Of a stretch of 64,000 nucleotides of DNA, positions 34,059 to 41,768 are shown piece after piece (the stretch's first letter is position 1; every line of letters starts with the position of its first letter). The notes beneath the pieces were generated by a model that was not told where the DNA came from, ran no database searches, and saw nothing but the letters and a program-made list of their open reading frames with translations. The stretch is from assembly GCF_900103985.1 (NCBI RefSeq), contig NZ_FNIE01000014.1, positions 62,001 to 126,000 on the forward strand. The letters run 5' to 3'. Origin of the DNA: Actinacidiphila guanduensis. GTDB taxonomy: Bacteria; Actinomycetota; Actinomycetes; Streptomycetales; Streptomycetaceae. A program made the position numbers and the translations under genes.

Positions 34059-35537
34059 ATGGATCGATCACTGCGCGCCGGACGCGTGGCCACCTTCGCC
34101 TTCTTCGGGCTCAACGGCTTCGTCATGGGCATGTGGGTCGTGCACATCCCGAGCGTCGAGCACCGCGCCGGCATCGGGGCCGCGGCCCTGGGCTGGCTGC
34201 TGCTCGCGCTCGGCGCCGGCGCCTTCGCGGGCATGCAGGTGGCGGGCCCGCTCGCCGATCGCTACGGGGCCCGCACGGTCGTCCCGCTCAGCGCGGCTCT
34301 GTGCAGCGGCACCGCGGTGCTGCCCGGGCTGGCGACGGGGGCAGGCGTGCTCGCCGTCGCGCTCCTCGCGCTGGGTGTGAGCAACGGGCTGCTGGACGCG
34401 AGCATGAACGTGCACGCGGTGGAGGTCGAGCACCGCTACCGGCGGCCGGTGATGTCCGCGTTCCACGCGACGTACTCGATCGGCGGGGTGCTGGCCTCGC
34501 TGGTGGGGGCACGCACGCTGAGTTGGGGCTGGAGCCCGGCCACGACGCTCGCGTGCGTGGGCGTACTGGGCCTGGCGACAGCGGGGTTGGCGGCGCCGGC
34601 GCTGCTGCCGCGGCCGGGTACGGCGGGCTCCGCGGAGAAGGGTTCGGCGGGTTCTGCGGGTGCAACGGGTTCCGCGAGCGCCGTCGGTACGGGTACGGGT
34701 ACGGGCCGGGCGACATCGGATGCCGCGGACGGGGATTCCGCCGCGGACCGGGGTGCCGTGAGCCAAGGCGCTACGAACGCGGGTGCGCTGGGCCACGACG
34801 CTGCAAGCGCGGGTGCGAACTCCGGCGCCGCGCGCCCGGGTTCCGCGAGCCCGGGAACTGCGAACCCGGCTGCCGTAACCCTGGATGCCGCGAACTCGCT
34901 TGCTGCGAGGGCGGGTTCCGGCGGCCCGGCGACCGCCGCGCGCATCAAATACCGCACCCCGCAGCGCATTTGGGCCCTGGCTGCCCTCGCCCTGATGGTC
35001 ATGCTCTCCGAGGGCGTCGCCAACGACTGGAGCGCCTTGCATTTGCGGACGGTCCTGCATGCCTCCCCGGCCACCGCGGCCCTCGCGTACGGCACGTTCG
35101 CCGCTGCGATGACGACCGGCCGCCTGCTGACCGACCGCGTCGCGGGGAAATTGGGAGCCGCGGCCGTCCTCCGCTACGGTGCCGCGACCGCCGCGCTCGG
35201 CATGACCTGTGCCGCCCTCTCACCCAACGCGGGCCTCGCCATCGCGGGTTGGGGCGTCTTCGGCCTCGGCCTCTCGGGCTGTGTCCCCCAACTCTTCAGC
35301 GCGGCAGGCCACACCGACCGTGCCAACGCGGGCGCGAATGTCTCCCGCGTGGCAGGCCTCGGCTACCTCGGCATGCTCGCGGGCCCCGCCGTGATCGGCG
35401 CCCTCACCCGGATCATGCCCCTGAACGCGGCCTTCTTCCTCCCCATAGCCTTCTGCGCCACAGCCGCCGCCGCATCCCCCCTCCTCACCCCCCACCCCAC
35501 CCCGACCCCCGAACGAACCCCCGCCCCGACCGCTTGA
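34059..35537 (+). CDS. MFS transporter with long low-complexity central loop
   Basis: The 492-residue membrane protein starts MDRSLRAGRVATFAFFGLNG and has two six-helix halves of a major facilitator, with GPLADRYGARTVVPL as the loop 2-3 motif. Its family resembles FucP/NagP-like or YbjJ-type sugar efflux/uptake permeases. Residues about 185-300, between helices 6 and 7, are an unusual Ala/Gly/Ser/Thr-rich segment of about 115 residues built of many GSA, ATG and AAS-like units, far longer than normal. The loop would be cytoplasmic and disordered. An in-frame ATG at 34014 is less likely because the operator lies across it. Divergent from the DeoR gene. Confidence 0.8.
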   Translation: MDRSLRAGRVATFAFFGLNGFVMGMWVVHIPSVEHRAGIGAAALGWLLLALGAGAFAGMQVAGPLADRYGARTVVPLSAALCSGTAVLPGLATGAGVLAVALLALGVSNGLLDASMNVHAVEVEHRYRRPVMSAFHATYSIGGVLASLVGARTLSWGWSPATTLACVGVLGLATAGLAAPALLPRPGTAGSAEKGSAGSAGATGSASAVGTGTGTGRATSDAADGDSAADRGAVSQGATNAGALGHDAASAGANSGAARPGSASPGTANPAAVTLDAANSLAARAGSGGPATAARIKYRTPQRIWALAALALMVMLSEGVANDWSALHLRTVLHASPATAALAYGTFAAAMTTGRLLTDRVAGKLGAAAVLRYGAATAALGMTCAALSPNAGLAIAGWGVFGLGLSGCVPQLFSAAGHTDRANAGANVSRVAGLGYLGMLAGPAVIGALTRIMPLNAAFFLPIAFCATAAAASPLLTPHPTPTPERTPAPTA

Positions 35538-35563
35538 AGCGCCCCGAAGCGGGTTCGCCGGGG

Positions 35564-36037
35564 TCAGGCTGCCGCGGGGAAGGTGCGGGGGTGGGGGGAA
35601 CGAGGAGGGGCAGGGCGGTAGTGGCGGTCCACGTAGGTCCAGGCGGTCAGGCCCGAGGCCAAGGGGAGGCGGACGCGGTGGACTTCGGGGGCCGAGCGGG
35701 CGTCCAGGGTGGCGAGGTCGGCGGGGGTGAGGCGGTACACGGTGCCCGGGACGGAGGTGTCGCCCTCCACGCTCAGCACGGCCACCGGGTGGCGGGCGGA
35801 ACGGCTCGCGGCCACCAGGCCGGCGTCCTCGATCGTCGTCACCGTCCGTACGAAGCCGGGCAGGTGGTCGGGCACGCCGTCCACGGTCCGGCCGAGCAGG
35901 AGCTGCTGGACGTCCGGGGACTGCAACATGCCGTAGGCGAAGAGGAGTTCGGGGGCGGGGCCGTGCCCAATGGGCGCGCCGCCCGCGCGGGGGGCCGAGC
36001 GGCCGACAGGACGGCCGCCGCTACGGTTGTCGAACAT
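35564..36037 (-). CDS. Gamma-glutamylcyclotransferase (AIG2-like) family protein
   Basis: The 157-residue protein has the GGCT/AIG2 signature LLFAYGMLQSPDVQQLLLGR (about residues 29-48), where Y-G-x-L forms the glutamyl-binding loop. It then shows LPGFVRTVT, VPGTVYRLTPADLATLDA with the Val-x-G-x-x-Tyr motif, and a C-terminal WTYVDRHYRP. Members cyclise gamma-glutamyl amines or peptides to oxoproline. The AIG2 catalytic Glu expected near the VPGTVY motif is not obvious, so activity is uncertain. The ATG at 36037 lies within the 3' end of the Fur-family gene (17-bp overlap), with GGAAGGAAG upstream. Thus the two are co-transcribed and probably translationally coupled. Confidence 0.75.
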   Translation of the reverse strand: MFDNRSGGRPVGRSAPRAGGAPIGHGPAPELLFAYGMLQSPDVQQLLLGRTVDGVPDHLPGFVRTVTTIEDAGLVAASRSARHPVAVLSVEGDTSVPGTVYRLTPADLATLDARSAPEVHRVRLPLASGLTAWTYVDRHYRPAPPRSPHPRTFPAAA

Positions 36038-36488
36038 CGGCTTCCTTCCGCCTGCACTCCGCGCACAACCCCCACCACGTGATCTCCGCCTCGTCGATGG
36101 CGAAGCCCTTGTCCTCCGCGGGGTCCAGGCACGGCGCCGTGCCGACCACGCAGTCCACGTCCTCGATGGCTCCGCAGCCGCGGCAGGCGAGGTGGTGGTG
36201 GTTGTCACCGACCCGCAGCTCGTACCGGGTGGGTGAGCCCGCCGGCTCGATGCAGCGGATCAGCTGCACCCCGGTGAGGTCGTCCAGCACGTTGTAGAGC
36301 CCCTGCCGGGACATCCGCCCCGCCGACTCCCCCGCGGCGGCGATCCGCGCCTCGATCTCGGCCGCCGTCGAGTGCGGGAACCCCCGGAGCGCGGCCAGCA
36401 CCGCCCGGCGCTGCGACGTACTGCGCAGCCCTTTGCGTTTCAGCAGCTCCCCGGCCTCGTCCACGGTCCATCCACCTTCCAGCGTCAC
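36021..36488 (-). CDS. Fur family transcriptional regulator
   Basis: The 155-residue protein has the Fur winged HTH (LKRKGLRSTSQRRAVLAALRGFPHSTAAEI, then MSRQGLYNVLDDLTGVQLIR) and the dimerisation/metal half. YELRVGDNHHHLACRGCGAI contains the His cluster and first CxxC, and WWGLCAECRR the second CxxC, giving a structural Cys4 zinc site. It resembles the peroxide- or iron-responding FurA/CatR types of Streptomyces, but no catalase gene adjoins it; instead it overlaps a cyclotransferase-like gene. The GTG at 36488 has no SD but a promoter ends five bases before it, which fits a leaderless transcript. Confidence 0.9.
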   Translation of the reverse strand: MTLEGGWTVDEAGELLKRKGLRSTSQRRAVLAALRGFPHSTAAEIEARIAAAGESAGRMSRQGLYNVLDDLTGVQLIRCIEPAGSPTRYELRVGDNHHHLACRGCGAIEDVDCVVGTAPCLDPAEDKGFAIDEAEITWWGLCAECRRKEADVRQP

Positions 36489-36493
36489 GACTG

Positions 36494-36523
36494 ACCATAA
36501 AGCCTAGTTTTGACCGTGTCAAA
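36494..36523 (-). promoter_or_regulatory. Leaderless promoter and dyad of the Fur-family gene
   Basis: On the minus strand TTGACA (36522-36517), a 17-base spacer and TATGGT (36499-36494) end five bases before the GTG start, so transcription should begin at or next to the start codon. A perfect dyad, TTTGAC (36509-36514), CGT, GTCAAA (36518-36523), covers the -35 and is a good candidate for autoregulation. Part of the promoter sits next to the end of the response regulator gene. Confidence 0.7.
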
Positions 36524-36524
36524 T

Positions 36525-37211
36525 CTAGACGTCGGCCCATCGGTAGCAGAGCTCCGGCCGCCCCACCTGCCCGTAGTGCGGCGTGCGCGCCGCCCGGCCC
36601 GTCTCCACCAGATGCTCCAGGTACCGCCGGGCCGTGATCCGCGAGACGCCCGCCGCCCGCGCGGCGCCGTTGGCCGTCAGCCCCTGCCCGCCCGCCTCGC
36701 GCAGCGCCGCCGTGACCGCCTGCAGCGTCGGCCCGCTCAGGCCCTTGGGCAACCCGGCCGGGTGCGGGGCGCGCAGGGCGGACAGCGCGCGGTCCACCTC
36801 CTCCTGGCTGCACGCCTGCCCGCCGGCGAACTCGCTGCGGTAGCGGGCCCAGCGCTCCAGCCGGTCGCTGAGCGCGGCGAAGGTGAAGGGCTTCAGCAGA
36901 TATTGCACGACGCCGACCGACACCGCCTGCCGCACCATCGCGAGGTCCCGCGCCGAGGTCACCGCCACCACGTCGGCGGTGTGGCCGGCGGCCCGCATGG
37001 AGCGGACGAGCTGCAGGCCGTGGCCGTCGGGCAGGTAGAAGTCGAGCAGCACCAGGTCCACCGGGCGCTGGTCCAGCAGGCGCAGCGCGGCGCCGCCGGT
37101 GTGGGCAACCCCGGCCACCGCGAAGCCGGGCAGCCGCTCGACGTAGAGACGGTGTGCGTCCGCGGCGACGGGATCGTCCTCGACCACCAGCACGGGTATG
37201 GGCGCACTCAT
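36525..37211 (-). CDS. Response regulator, CitB/DcuR type
   Basis: The 228-residue protein has a receiver domain with acidic pocket Glu11-Asp12-Asp13, phospho-acceptor Asp57 in LVLLDFYLPDGHG, and Lys107 in QYLLKPFTFAAL. The output is a C-terminal HTH (GLTANGAARAAGVSRITARR, about residues 175-194) of the CitB/DctR class, not an OmpR or NarL type. Members are switched by DcuS/CitA sensors that detect citrate or C4-dicarboxylates. It overlaps the kinase gene by four bases (ATGA) and a DctA-like symporter is divergent from the kinase. The system therefore probably controls dicarboxylate uptake. Confidence 0.9.
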   Translation of the reverse strand: MSAPIPVLVVEDDPVAADAHRLYVERLPGFAVAGVAHTGGAALRLLDQRPVDLVLLDFYLPDGHGLQLVRSMRAAGHTADVVAVTSARDLAMVRQAVSVGVVQYLLKPFTFAALSDRLERWARYRSEFAGGQACSQEEVDRALSALRAPHPAGLPKGLSGPTLQAVTAALREAGGQGLTANGAARAAGVSRITARRYLEHLVETGRAARTPHYGQVGRPELCYRWADV

Positions 37212-38839
37212 GCGGGCACCTCCGTCCCCGGAGCGACCAGCGGCAACCGGACGGTGAACTCCGCTCCCCCGCCGGGCCCTTGGGCCAAGCTCACCCCGCC
37301 GCCCCTGCGCCGCGCGGTCTGTTCGACCAGCGCCAGGCCGAGCCCGTGGCCCTGGCTCTTGGTGGACCAGCCCCGTCGGAACACCTCGCGGATCGCGCCG
37401 GGGTCCACGCCGGGTCCCGAGTCGGCGACGCGCAGCAGGAGTTCGCCGTCCTCGGCGCGGGCGGTGACCTCCACCGAGGGGCGGCCGCCGTGCTGCCCGC
37501 TGCCCTCGATCGCGGCGTCGATCGCGTTGTCCACGAGGTTGCCGAGCAGGGTGACGAGGTCGCGCCCGGCCAGGTCGGCGGGCAGCACGCCGTCGTCGAT
37601 GCGGCTGTCGGCGGTGACGGTGAGGTCCACCCCGCGCTCGTGCGCCTCGGCGGCCTTGCCCAACAGCAGTGCGGCGAGCACCGGTTCGCCGACCGCCGAG
37701 ACGACCTGGTCGGTCAGCGCCTGGGCGAGCCGCAGTTCGGCCGTGGCGAAGTCCACCGCCTCCTCGGGGCGGCCCAGTTCGATGAGCGAGACGACGGTGT
37801 GCAGCCGGTTGGCCGCCTCGTGCGCCTGCGAGCGCAGCGCCTCGGCGAAGCCGCGTACGGAGTCCAACTCGCCAGTAAGCGCCTGAAGTTCGGTGTGATC
37901 GCGCAGGGTCACCACGGTGCCGCGCTGCTCGCCGCCGCGCACCGGCGAGGTGTTGACCAGCACCACCCGCTCCGCGGTGAGGTGCACCTCGTCCACCCGC
38001 GGCCCGGCGGAGAGCAGCGCGCCGGTGAGCGAGGCGGGCAGGCCGAGGTCGGCGACACCGCGCCCGACCACTTCGCCGCGCAGGGTGAGCAGGTCGCGGG
38101 CGGCGTCGTTGCAGAGCACGACGGTGCGGTCGGCGTCGAGCAGCACCAGGCCCTCGCGCAGCGCGTGCAGGGTGGCCTGGTGGTAGTCGTACATCCGGCC
38201 CAGTTCCTCGGCGGCCATGCCGTGGGTGTGGCGGCGCAGCCGGCGGTTGGTGACGTAGGTGCCCAGGCCGCTCAGCGCGAGGGCACCCAGGGCGACGGCG
38301 GCCAGCGCGGCGAGCTGCCCGCGCAGGTGGTGGCTGATGGTGTCGACGGTGATGCCGACGCTGACCAGCGCCACGACGTGCGAGCCGTCCCGCACGGGGG
38401 TGACGACCCGCACGGAGGGCCCGAGGGTGCCGGTGTAGGTCTCGGTGAAGGTGCGGCCGCGCAGCGCCGGGCCGATGTGCCCGAGGAACCGCTTGCCGAT
38501 GAGGGCGGGGTCGGGGTGGGTCCAGCGCACGCCGCGGGTGTCCATGATGGTCACGAAGTCCACTCCGGCGCCGGCCCGTACCCGCTCGGCGTACGGCTGC
38601 AGGGCCGCGCTCGGGTCGGCGGAGCGGACGGCGGCCAGGACGGAGGCGGCGTCGGCGACGGCGGCCGCGGTGGCGACCACGCGGTGGCGCGCCTCGTCGT
38701 CGGCCCGGTCGCGGGCGTTGACGTAGGCCAGGGCCGCGCAGCCGGCGACGACGGCAGCGAGCACCACCACCTGCATCACGAAGAGCCGGCCGGCGAGGCT
38801 GCGCGGCGGCAGGCGGTGGACGGTGAGCGGGCGGGACAT
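37208..38839 (-). CDS. Sensor histidine kinase, CitA/DcuS type
   Basis: The 543-residue kinase starts MSRPLTVHRLPPRSLAGRLF. TM1 is at about 23-45, and an extracellular PDC/CHASE-like sensor follows at about 46-180 (VDFVTIMDTRGVRWTHPDPALIGKRFLGH, as in CitA/DcuS). TM2 is at about 185-205, a PAS domain at about 225-320, and the phospho-His340 lies in SQAHEAANRLHTVVSLIELG. The HATPase domain contains LVTLLGNLVDNAIDAA, VADSGPGVDPG and GHGLGLALVEQ. The ligand is probably citrate or a C4-dicarboxylate. It is encoded with its response regulator and is divergent from the symporter gene. No strong SD is seen upstream of the chosen ATG. Confidence 0.9.
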   Translation of the reverse strand: MSRPLTVHRLPPRSLAGRLFVMQVVVLAAVVAGCAALAYVNARDRADDEARHRVVATAAAVADAASVLAAVRSADPSAALQPYAERVRAGAGVDFVTIMDTRGVRWTHPDPALIGKRFLGHIGPALRGRTFTETYTGTLGPSVRVVTPVRDGSHVVALVSVGITVDTISHHLRGQLAALAAVALGALALSGLGTYVTNRRLRRHTHGMAAEELGRMYDYHQATLHALREGLVLLDADRTVVLCNDAARDLLTLRGEVVGRGVADLGLPASLTGALLSAGPRVDEVHLTAERVVLVNTSPVRGGEQRGTVVTLRDHTELQALTGELDSVRGFAEALRSQAHEAANRLHTVVSLIELGRPEEAVDFATAELRLAQALTDQVVSAVGEPVLAALLLGKAAEAHERGVDLTVTADSRIDDGVLPADLAGRDLVTLLGNLVDNAIDAAIEGSGQHGGRPSVEVTARAEDGELLLRVADSGPGVDPGAIREVFRRGWSTKSQGHGLGLALVEQTARRRGGGVSLAQGPGGGAEFTVRLPLVAPGTEVPA

Positions 38840-38909
38840 GCGGGCATTGTGCCCGCGGACCCGCGCGGCAGGCAGGGGCGGGGGGCGTGCGAACTCAATG
38901 AACACAAGG

Positions 38910-38923
38910 GTGACCTGTGTCAC
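38910..38923. promoter_or_regulatory. Crp-like palindrome upstream of the dicarboxylate symporter
   Basis: GTGACCTGTGTCAC is a perfect inverted repeat (GTGAC, four-base centre, GTCAC) between the kinase and symporter genes. It fits GTG(N6)GNCAC, the motif I recall for Streptomyces Crp. A role in carbon control of the symporter is plausible. The CitB-type regulator is the alternative ligand. Confidence 0.45.
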
Positions 38924-39002
38924 GTCACGCGTGCATAGTCGGCCGGTGACCCATCCACGTGCGGGCGTCCGGGACGGCGCCCGCGGACCGAGGGAGACGA
39001 CG

Positions 39003-40403
39003 GTGTCAGCCCAGGCCACCAACGCCGCCGCGCCGCGCGGGAGCCGCCGCGACCGAACCCGCTACCTGTACCCGGCCGTCGTCCTGGCGGCCGTGGCCGG
39101 CGTCGTGGTGGGGCTGGCCGCCCCCGGCACCGGCGTGGACCTGCGGCCGCTGGGCACCGGCTTCGTGGACCTGATCACGATGATGATCTCGCCAGTGATC
39201 TTCTGCACGCTCGTGCTGGGCATCGGCTCGGTGCGCAACGCCGCGAAGGTCGGCCGGGTGGGCGGCCTCGCGCTCGGCTACTTCGTGGTCATGTCCTTCG
39301 TCGCGCTGGCGATCGGCCTGGCCGTCGGCAACATCCTGCACCCCGGCGACGGGCTGCACCTGACCGCCGCGCTCAAGGGCGCCGGGCACGCACAGGCGGC
39401 CAACGCCCCCGCCGAGGGCTGGGACTTCGTGCTGGGCATCATCCCCACCACCCTCGTCTCGGCCTTCACCGGCGGCGACGTGCTGCAGACGCTGCTGGTC
39501 GCGCTGCTCGTCGGCTTCGCCCTGCAGGCGATGGGGCGGGCCGGCGAACCGGTGCTGCGCGGCATCGGGCACCTGCAGAAGCTGGTCTTCAAGGTGCTGT
39601 CGATGATCATGTGGGCGGCGCCGATCGGCGCGTTCGGGGCGCTGGCCGCGGTGGTCGGCTCGGCCGGTGTGGACGCGCTCAAGGCGCTGGCCACGATCAT
39701 GCTCGGCTTCTACACCACCTGCCTGATCTTCGTCCTGGTAGTGCTGGCCGCGCTGCTGTGGCTGTTCGCCCGGGTGAACCTCTACCGCCTGCTGCGCTAC
39801 CTGGCGCGGGAGTTCCTGCTGATCGTCTCGACCTCCTCCTCGGAGTCCGCGCTGCCGCGACTGATCGCGAAGATGGAACACCTGGGGGTGAGCCGCCCGG
39901 TCGTCGGCATCACCGTGCCGACCGGCTACTCCTTCAACCTCGACGGCACGATGATCTACCTGACGATGGCCTCGCTGTTCATCGCCGACGCGCTGAACCG
40001 CCCGCTCGCCTTCGGGCAGCAGGTCTCGCTGCTGCTGTTCATGATGGTCGCCTCCAAGGGCGCGGCGGGCGTGTCCGGTTCGGGCCTGGCCTCGCTCGCC
40101 ACCGGCCTGCAGTCGCACCAGCCGGCGCTGGTGGACGGCATCGGCCTGATCGTCGGCATCGACCGCTTCATGAGCGAGGCCCGCGCGGTGACCAACTTCG
40201 CGGGCAACGCGGTCGCCACGGTGCTGATCGGCACGTGGACGGGCGAGTTCGACCGGGCCAGGGCGCGGCAGGTCTTCGCCGGGGAGCTGCCCTTCGACGA
40301 AAGCGCGCTGGCCGAGGACCACGTGGCGGCGCCGGAGCCCGACTCCGCGCCGGAGGAAGCCCGTTCACCGAAGGGGGCGGCGGCCCCGCCCGTCACCGCC
40401 TGA
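39003..40403 (+). CDS. Dicarboxylate/amino acid:cation symporter (DctA-like, DAACS family)
   Basis: The 466-residue membrane protein has about eight helices and the two re-entrant loops of the glutamate/C4-dicarboxylate symporter family. The first loop has the serine-rich LIVSTSSSESALPRLI (about residues 277-292), then helix 7 TGYSFNLDGTMIYLTMAS with the Na/H-linked NLDGT, and loop 2 SKGAAGVSGSGLASLATGL. GIDRFMSEARAVTNFAGNAV is the substrate-binding helix 8 (Asp/Arg/Asn residues). It imports succinate, fumarate or malate with protons or sodium. The GTG at 39003 follows AGGGAG. The divergent CitA/CitB-type pair probably controls it. Confidence 0.92.
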   Translation: MSAQATNAAAPRGSRRDRTRYLYPAVVLAAVAGVVVGLAAPGTGVDLRPLGTGFVDLITMMISPVIFCTLVLGIGSVRNAAKVGRVGGLALGYFVVMSFVALAIGLAVGNILHPGDGLHLTAALKGAGHAQAANAPAEGWDFVLGIIPTTLVSAFTGGDVLQTLLVALLVGFALQAMGRAGEPVLRGIGHLQKLVFKVLSMIMWAAPIGAFGALAAVVGSAGVDALKALATIMLGFYTTCLIFVLVVLAALLWLFARVNLYRLLRYLAREFLLIVSTSSSESALPRLIAKMEHLGVSRPVVGITVPTGYSFNLDGTMIYLTMASLFIADALNRPLAFGQQVSLLLFMMVASKGAAGVSGSGLASLATGLQSHQPALVDGIGLIVGIDRFMSEARAVTNFAGNAVATVLIGTWTGEFDRARARQVFAGELPFDESALAEDHVAAPEPDSAPEEARSPKGAAAPPVTA

Positions 40404-40413
40404 CCCCCAACAC

Positions 40414-40446
40414 GGCCGGGCCCGCTCCTCCCCACCGGGCCCGGCC
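40414..40446 (+). terminator. Hairpin terminator of the symporter gene
   Basis: GGCCGGGCCCG (40414-40424) pairs perfectly with CGGGCCCGGCC (40436-40446) around an 11-base pyrimidine loop, starting ten bases after the stop codon. Two more CGGGCCCG palindromes downstream could form alternative hairpins. Confidence 0.75.
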
Positions 40447-40593
40447 CCCTCGCCTCCGGGCCCGCCCCCCATCGGGCCCGGCCACCACCGCACACGGCGC
40501 CTGCGCCCGCGAGCCGCCGCTCCCGCGTCCGCGCCCTCGACGAAGCCCCCGCCATGCGTCCCGCCGACGCCCGTGCGGAACGCCCCTCCGCTT

Positions 40594-40626
40594 CGTCCCC
40601 GGCCCGTCCCCGGCCCGTCCCCGGCC
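40594..40626 (+). repeat. Three tandem 11-bp units (CGTCCCCGGCC)
   Basis: The unit CGTCCCCGGCC occurs three times without a break upstream of the gas vesicle operon. The 11-base period is near one helical turn. Function is unknown, and replication slippage in GC-rich intergenic DNA is sufficient to explain it. Confidence 0.7.
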
Positions 40627-40783
40627 CGCCGCGGCACCCGCGCCCTGGCTCCGTACAGCGACCGCCGGTCAGCGGACAGTCGTGGCCAAAAGCCGCGCCG
40701 AAAAAACCGCTCCCGCACGGATGAATGCCGCATATCCGGATAGGGGCCACAACAGGGACACGACTGAGCGGGGCGGGAGGACC

Positions 40784-41200
40784 ATGGCCGCCGGGAACGA
40801 CGGGAACGCCGAGAAGAAGGGCGGGCAGCGGCGTCCGTCGCGGAGGCGTTCGGCCGAGCAGCCGGGCGGCCAGGCGGAGCGCGCCCGGCCGGATCGGGCG
40901 GATCGGGCGGATCGGGCGGATCGGGCGGAGCCGTCGAAGGGGCTGTCCGCGGTCAAGGCGATGCGCGCCGCCGCGGGCCAGCTCGAGGAACTGCTCGGCC
41001 GGACCCCGGACGCCGTCTCGGCCGTGCACAGGACCGACGACGGCTGGCAGGCCGACGTCGAGGTCCTGGAGCTGGAGCGGGTGCCGGAGACGACGAGCGT
41101 GATGGCCAGCTACCGCGTCACCCTCGACGAGGACGGCGAGCTCCAGGGCTACGAGCAGGTCCGCCGCTACAGCAGGGGGCAGATCGACCGGCGGGCCTGA
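40784..41200 (+). CDS. gvpO: Gas vesicle protein GvpO
   Basis: The 138-residue protein has a charged disordered N-terminal third with the triplet Arg-Ala-Asp repeated four times (encoded by a 9-base tandem repeat at about 40890-40930). The GvpO domain follows: [40 protein letters not shown] and [20 protein letters not shown]. GvpO is an accessory/regulatory protein that starts Streptomyces gvp operons. The ATG at 40784 follows GGGAGG. It is the first gene of the operon, 115 bases before gvpA. Confidence 0.9.
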   Translation: MAAGNDGNAEKKGGQRRPSRRRSAEQPGGQAERARPDRADRADRADRAEPSKGLSAVKAMRAAAGQLEELLGRTPDAVSAVHRTDDGWQADVEVLELERVPETTSVMASYRVTLDEDGELQGYEQVRRYSRGQIDRRA

Positions 41201-41315
41201 CCTCCGCGACCGCGCAGACGGGCCCGGGCACGCGCAGACAGGCCCAGACGGGCAGAACACGCAGCAGACCTCGGGGGCGCTCCGACGGCGCCGGGCCCCC
41301 AGGAAGGAAGGCGCC

Positions 41316-41765
41316 ATGACCGTGGTACCGCAAGGCGGCGGACAGCCACCCGCACCGGGCGGTTCGTCCGGCAATCTCTACGACGTCCTGGAGCTGATCC
41401 TGGACCGCGGACTGGTCATCGACGCCTTCGTCCGCGTGTCCCTGGTGGGCATCGAGATCCTGAAGATCGACGCACGCGTCGTGGTGGCGAGCGTGGACAC
41501 CTACCTGCGGTTCGCCGAGGCGTGCAACCGGCTGGATCTGGAGGCGGACGGCAAGCAGCCCGCCAAGCTCCCCGACATGGTCGGAGAGGTGACGGAGGGC
41601 GGCGCCGAAGGCAAGAGCAAGGGGGCCATCTCCGGCGCGGTGGAGGCGGTCGCCGACTCCGTGCAGGGGCGGCGGGGCGGGGACGAGGAGCGCGAGGAGG
41701 AGAGCGAGCGGTCCCACCGCAAGGGCACCTCGCGCCGCACGTCCTCCCGCCGCCGTGAGGAGTGA
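41316..41765 (+). CDS. gvpA: Gas vesicle structural protein GvpA
   Basis: The 149-residue protein has the conserved GvpA core at about residues 20-75: [40 protein letters not shown] and TYLRFAEAC. These form the helix-strand-strand-helix rib subunit. The last 70 residues are hydrophilic and highly charged ([20 protein letters not shown]), longer than in cyanobacterial GvpA (about 70 residues) but of the kind found in Streptomyces. The start follows AGGAAGGAAG. GvpA-family proteins assemble the hollow gas vesicle; Streptomyces carry such clusters although they are not known to float. Confidence 0.9.
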   Translation: MTVVPQGGGQPPAPGGSSGNLYDVLELILDRGLVIDAFVRVSLVGIEILKIDARVVVASVDTYLRFAEACNRLDLEADGKQPAKLPDMVGEVTEGGAEGKSKGAISGAVEAVADSVQGRRGGDEEREEESERSHRKGTSRRTSSRRREE

Positions 41766-41768
41766 CCG

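Larger units (their letters stand above)
40404..40783 (+). other. Region between dctA-like gene and gas vesicle operon
   Basis: No gene is seen here. It starts with four copies of the palindrome CGGGCCCG (40417, 40436, 40457, 40473), then a tandem repeat at 40594-40626. An AT-richer island at about 40685-40745 is the likely gvp promoter zone, but no confident -35/-10 pair was identified. GGGAGG at 40775-40780 is the gvpO ribosome binding site. Confidence 0.5.
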
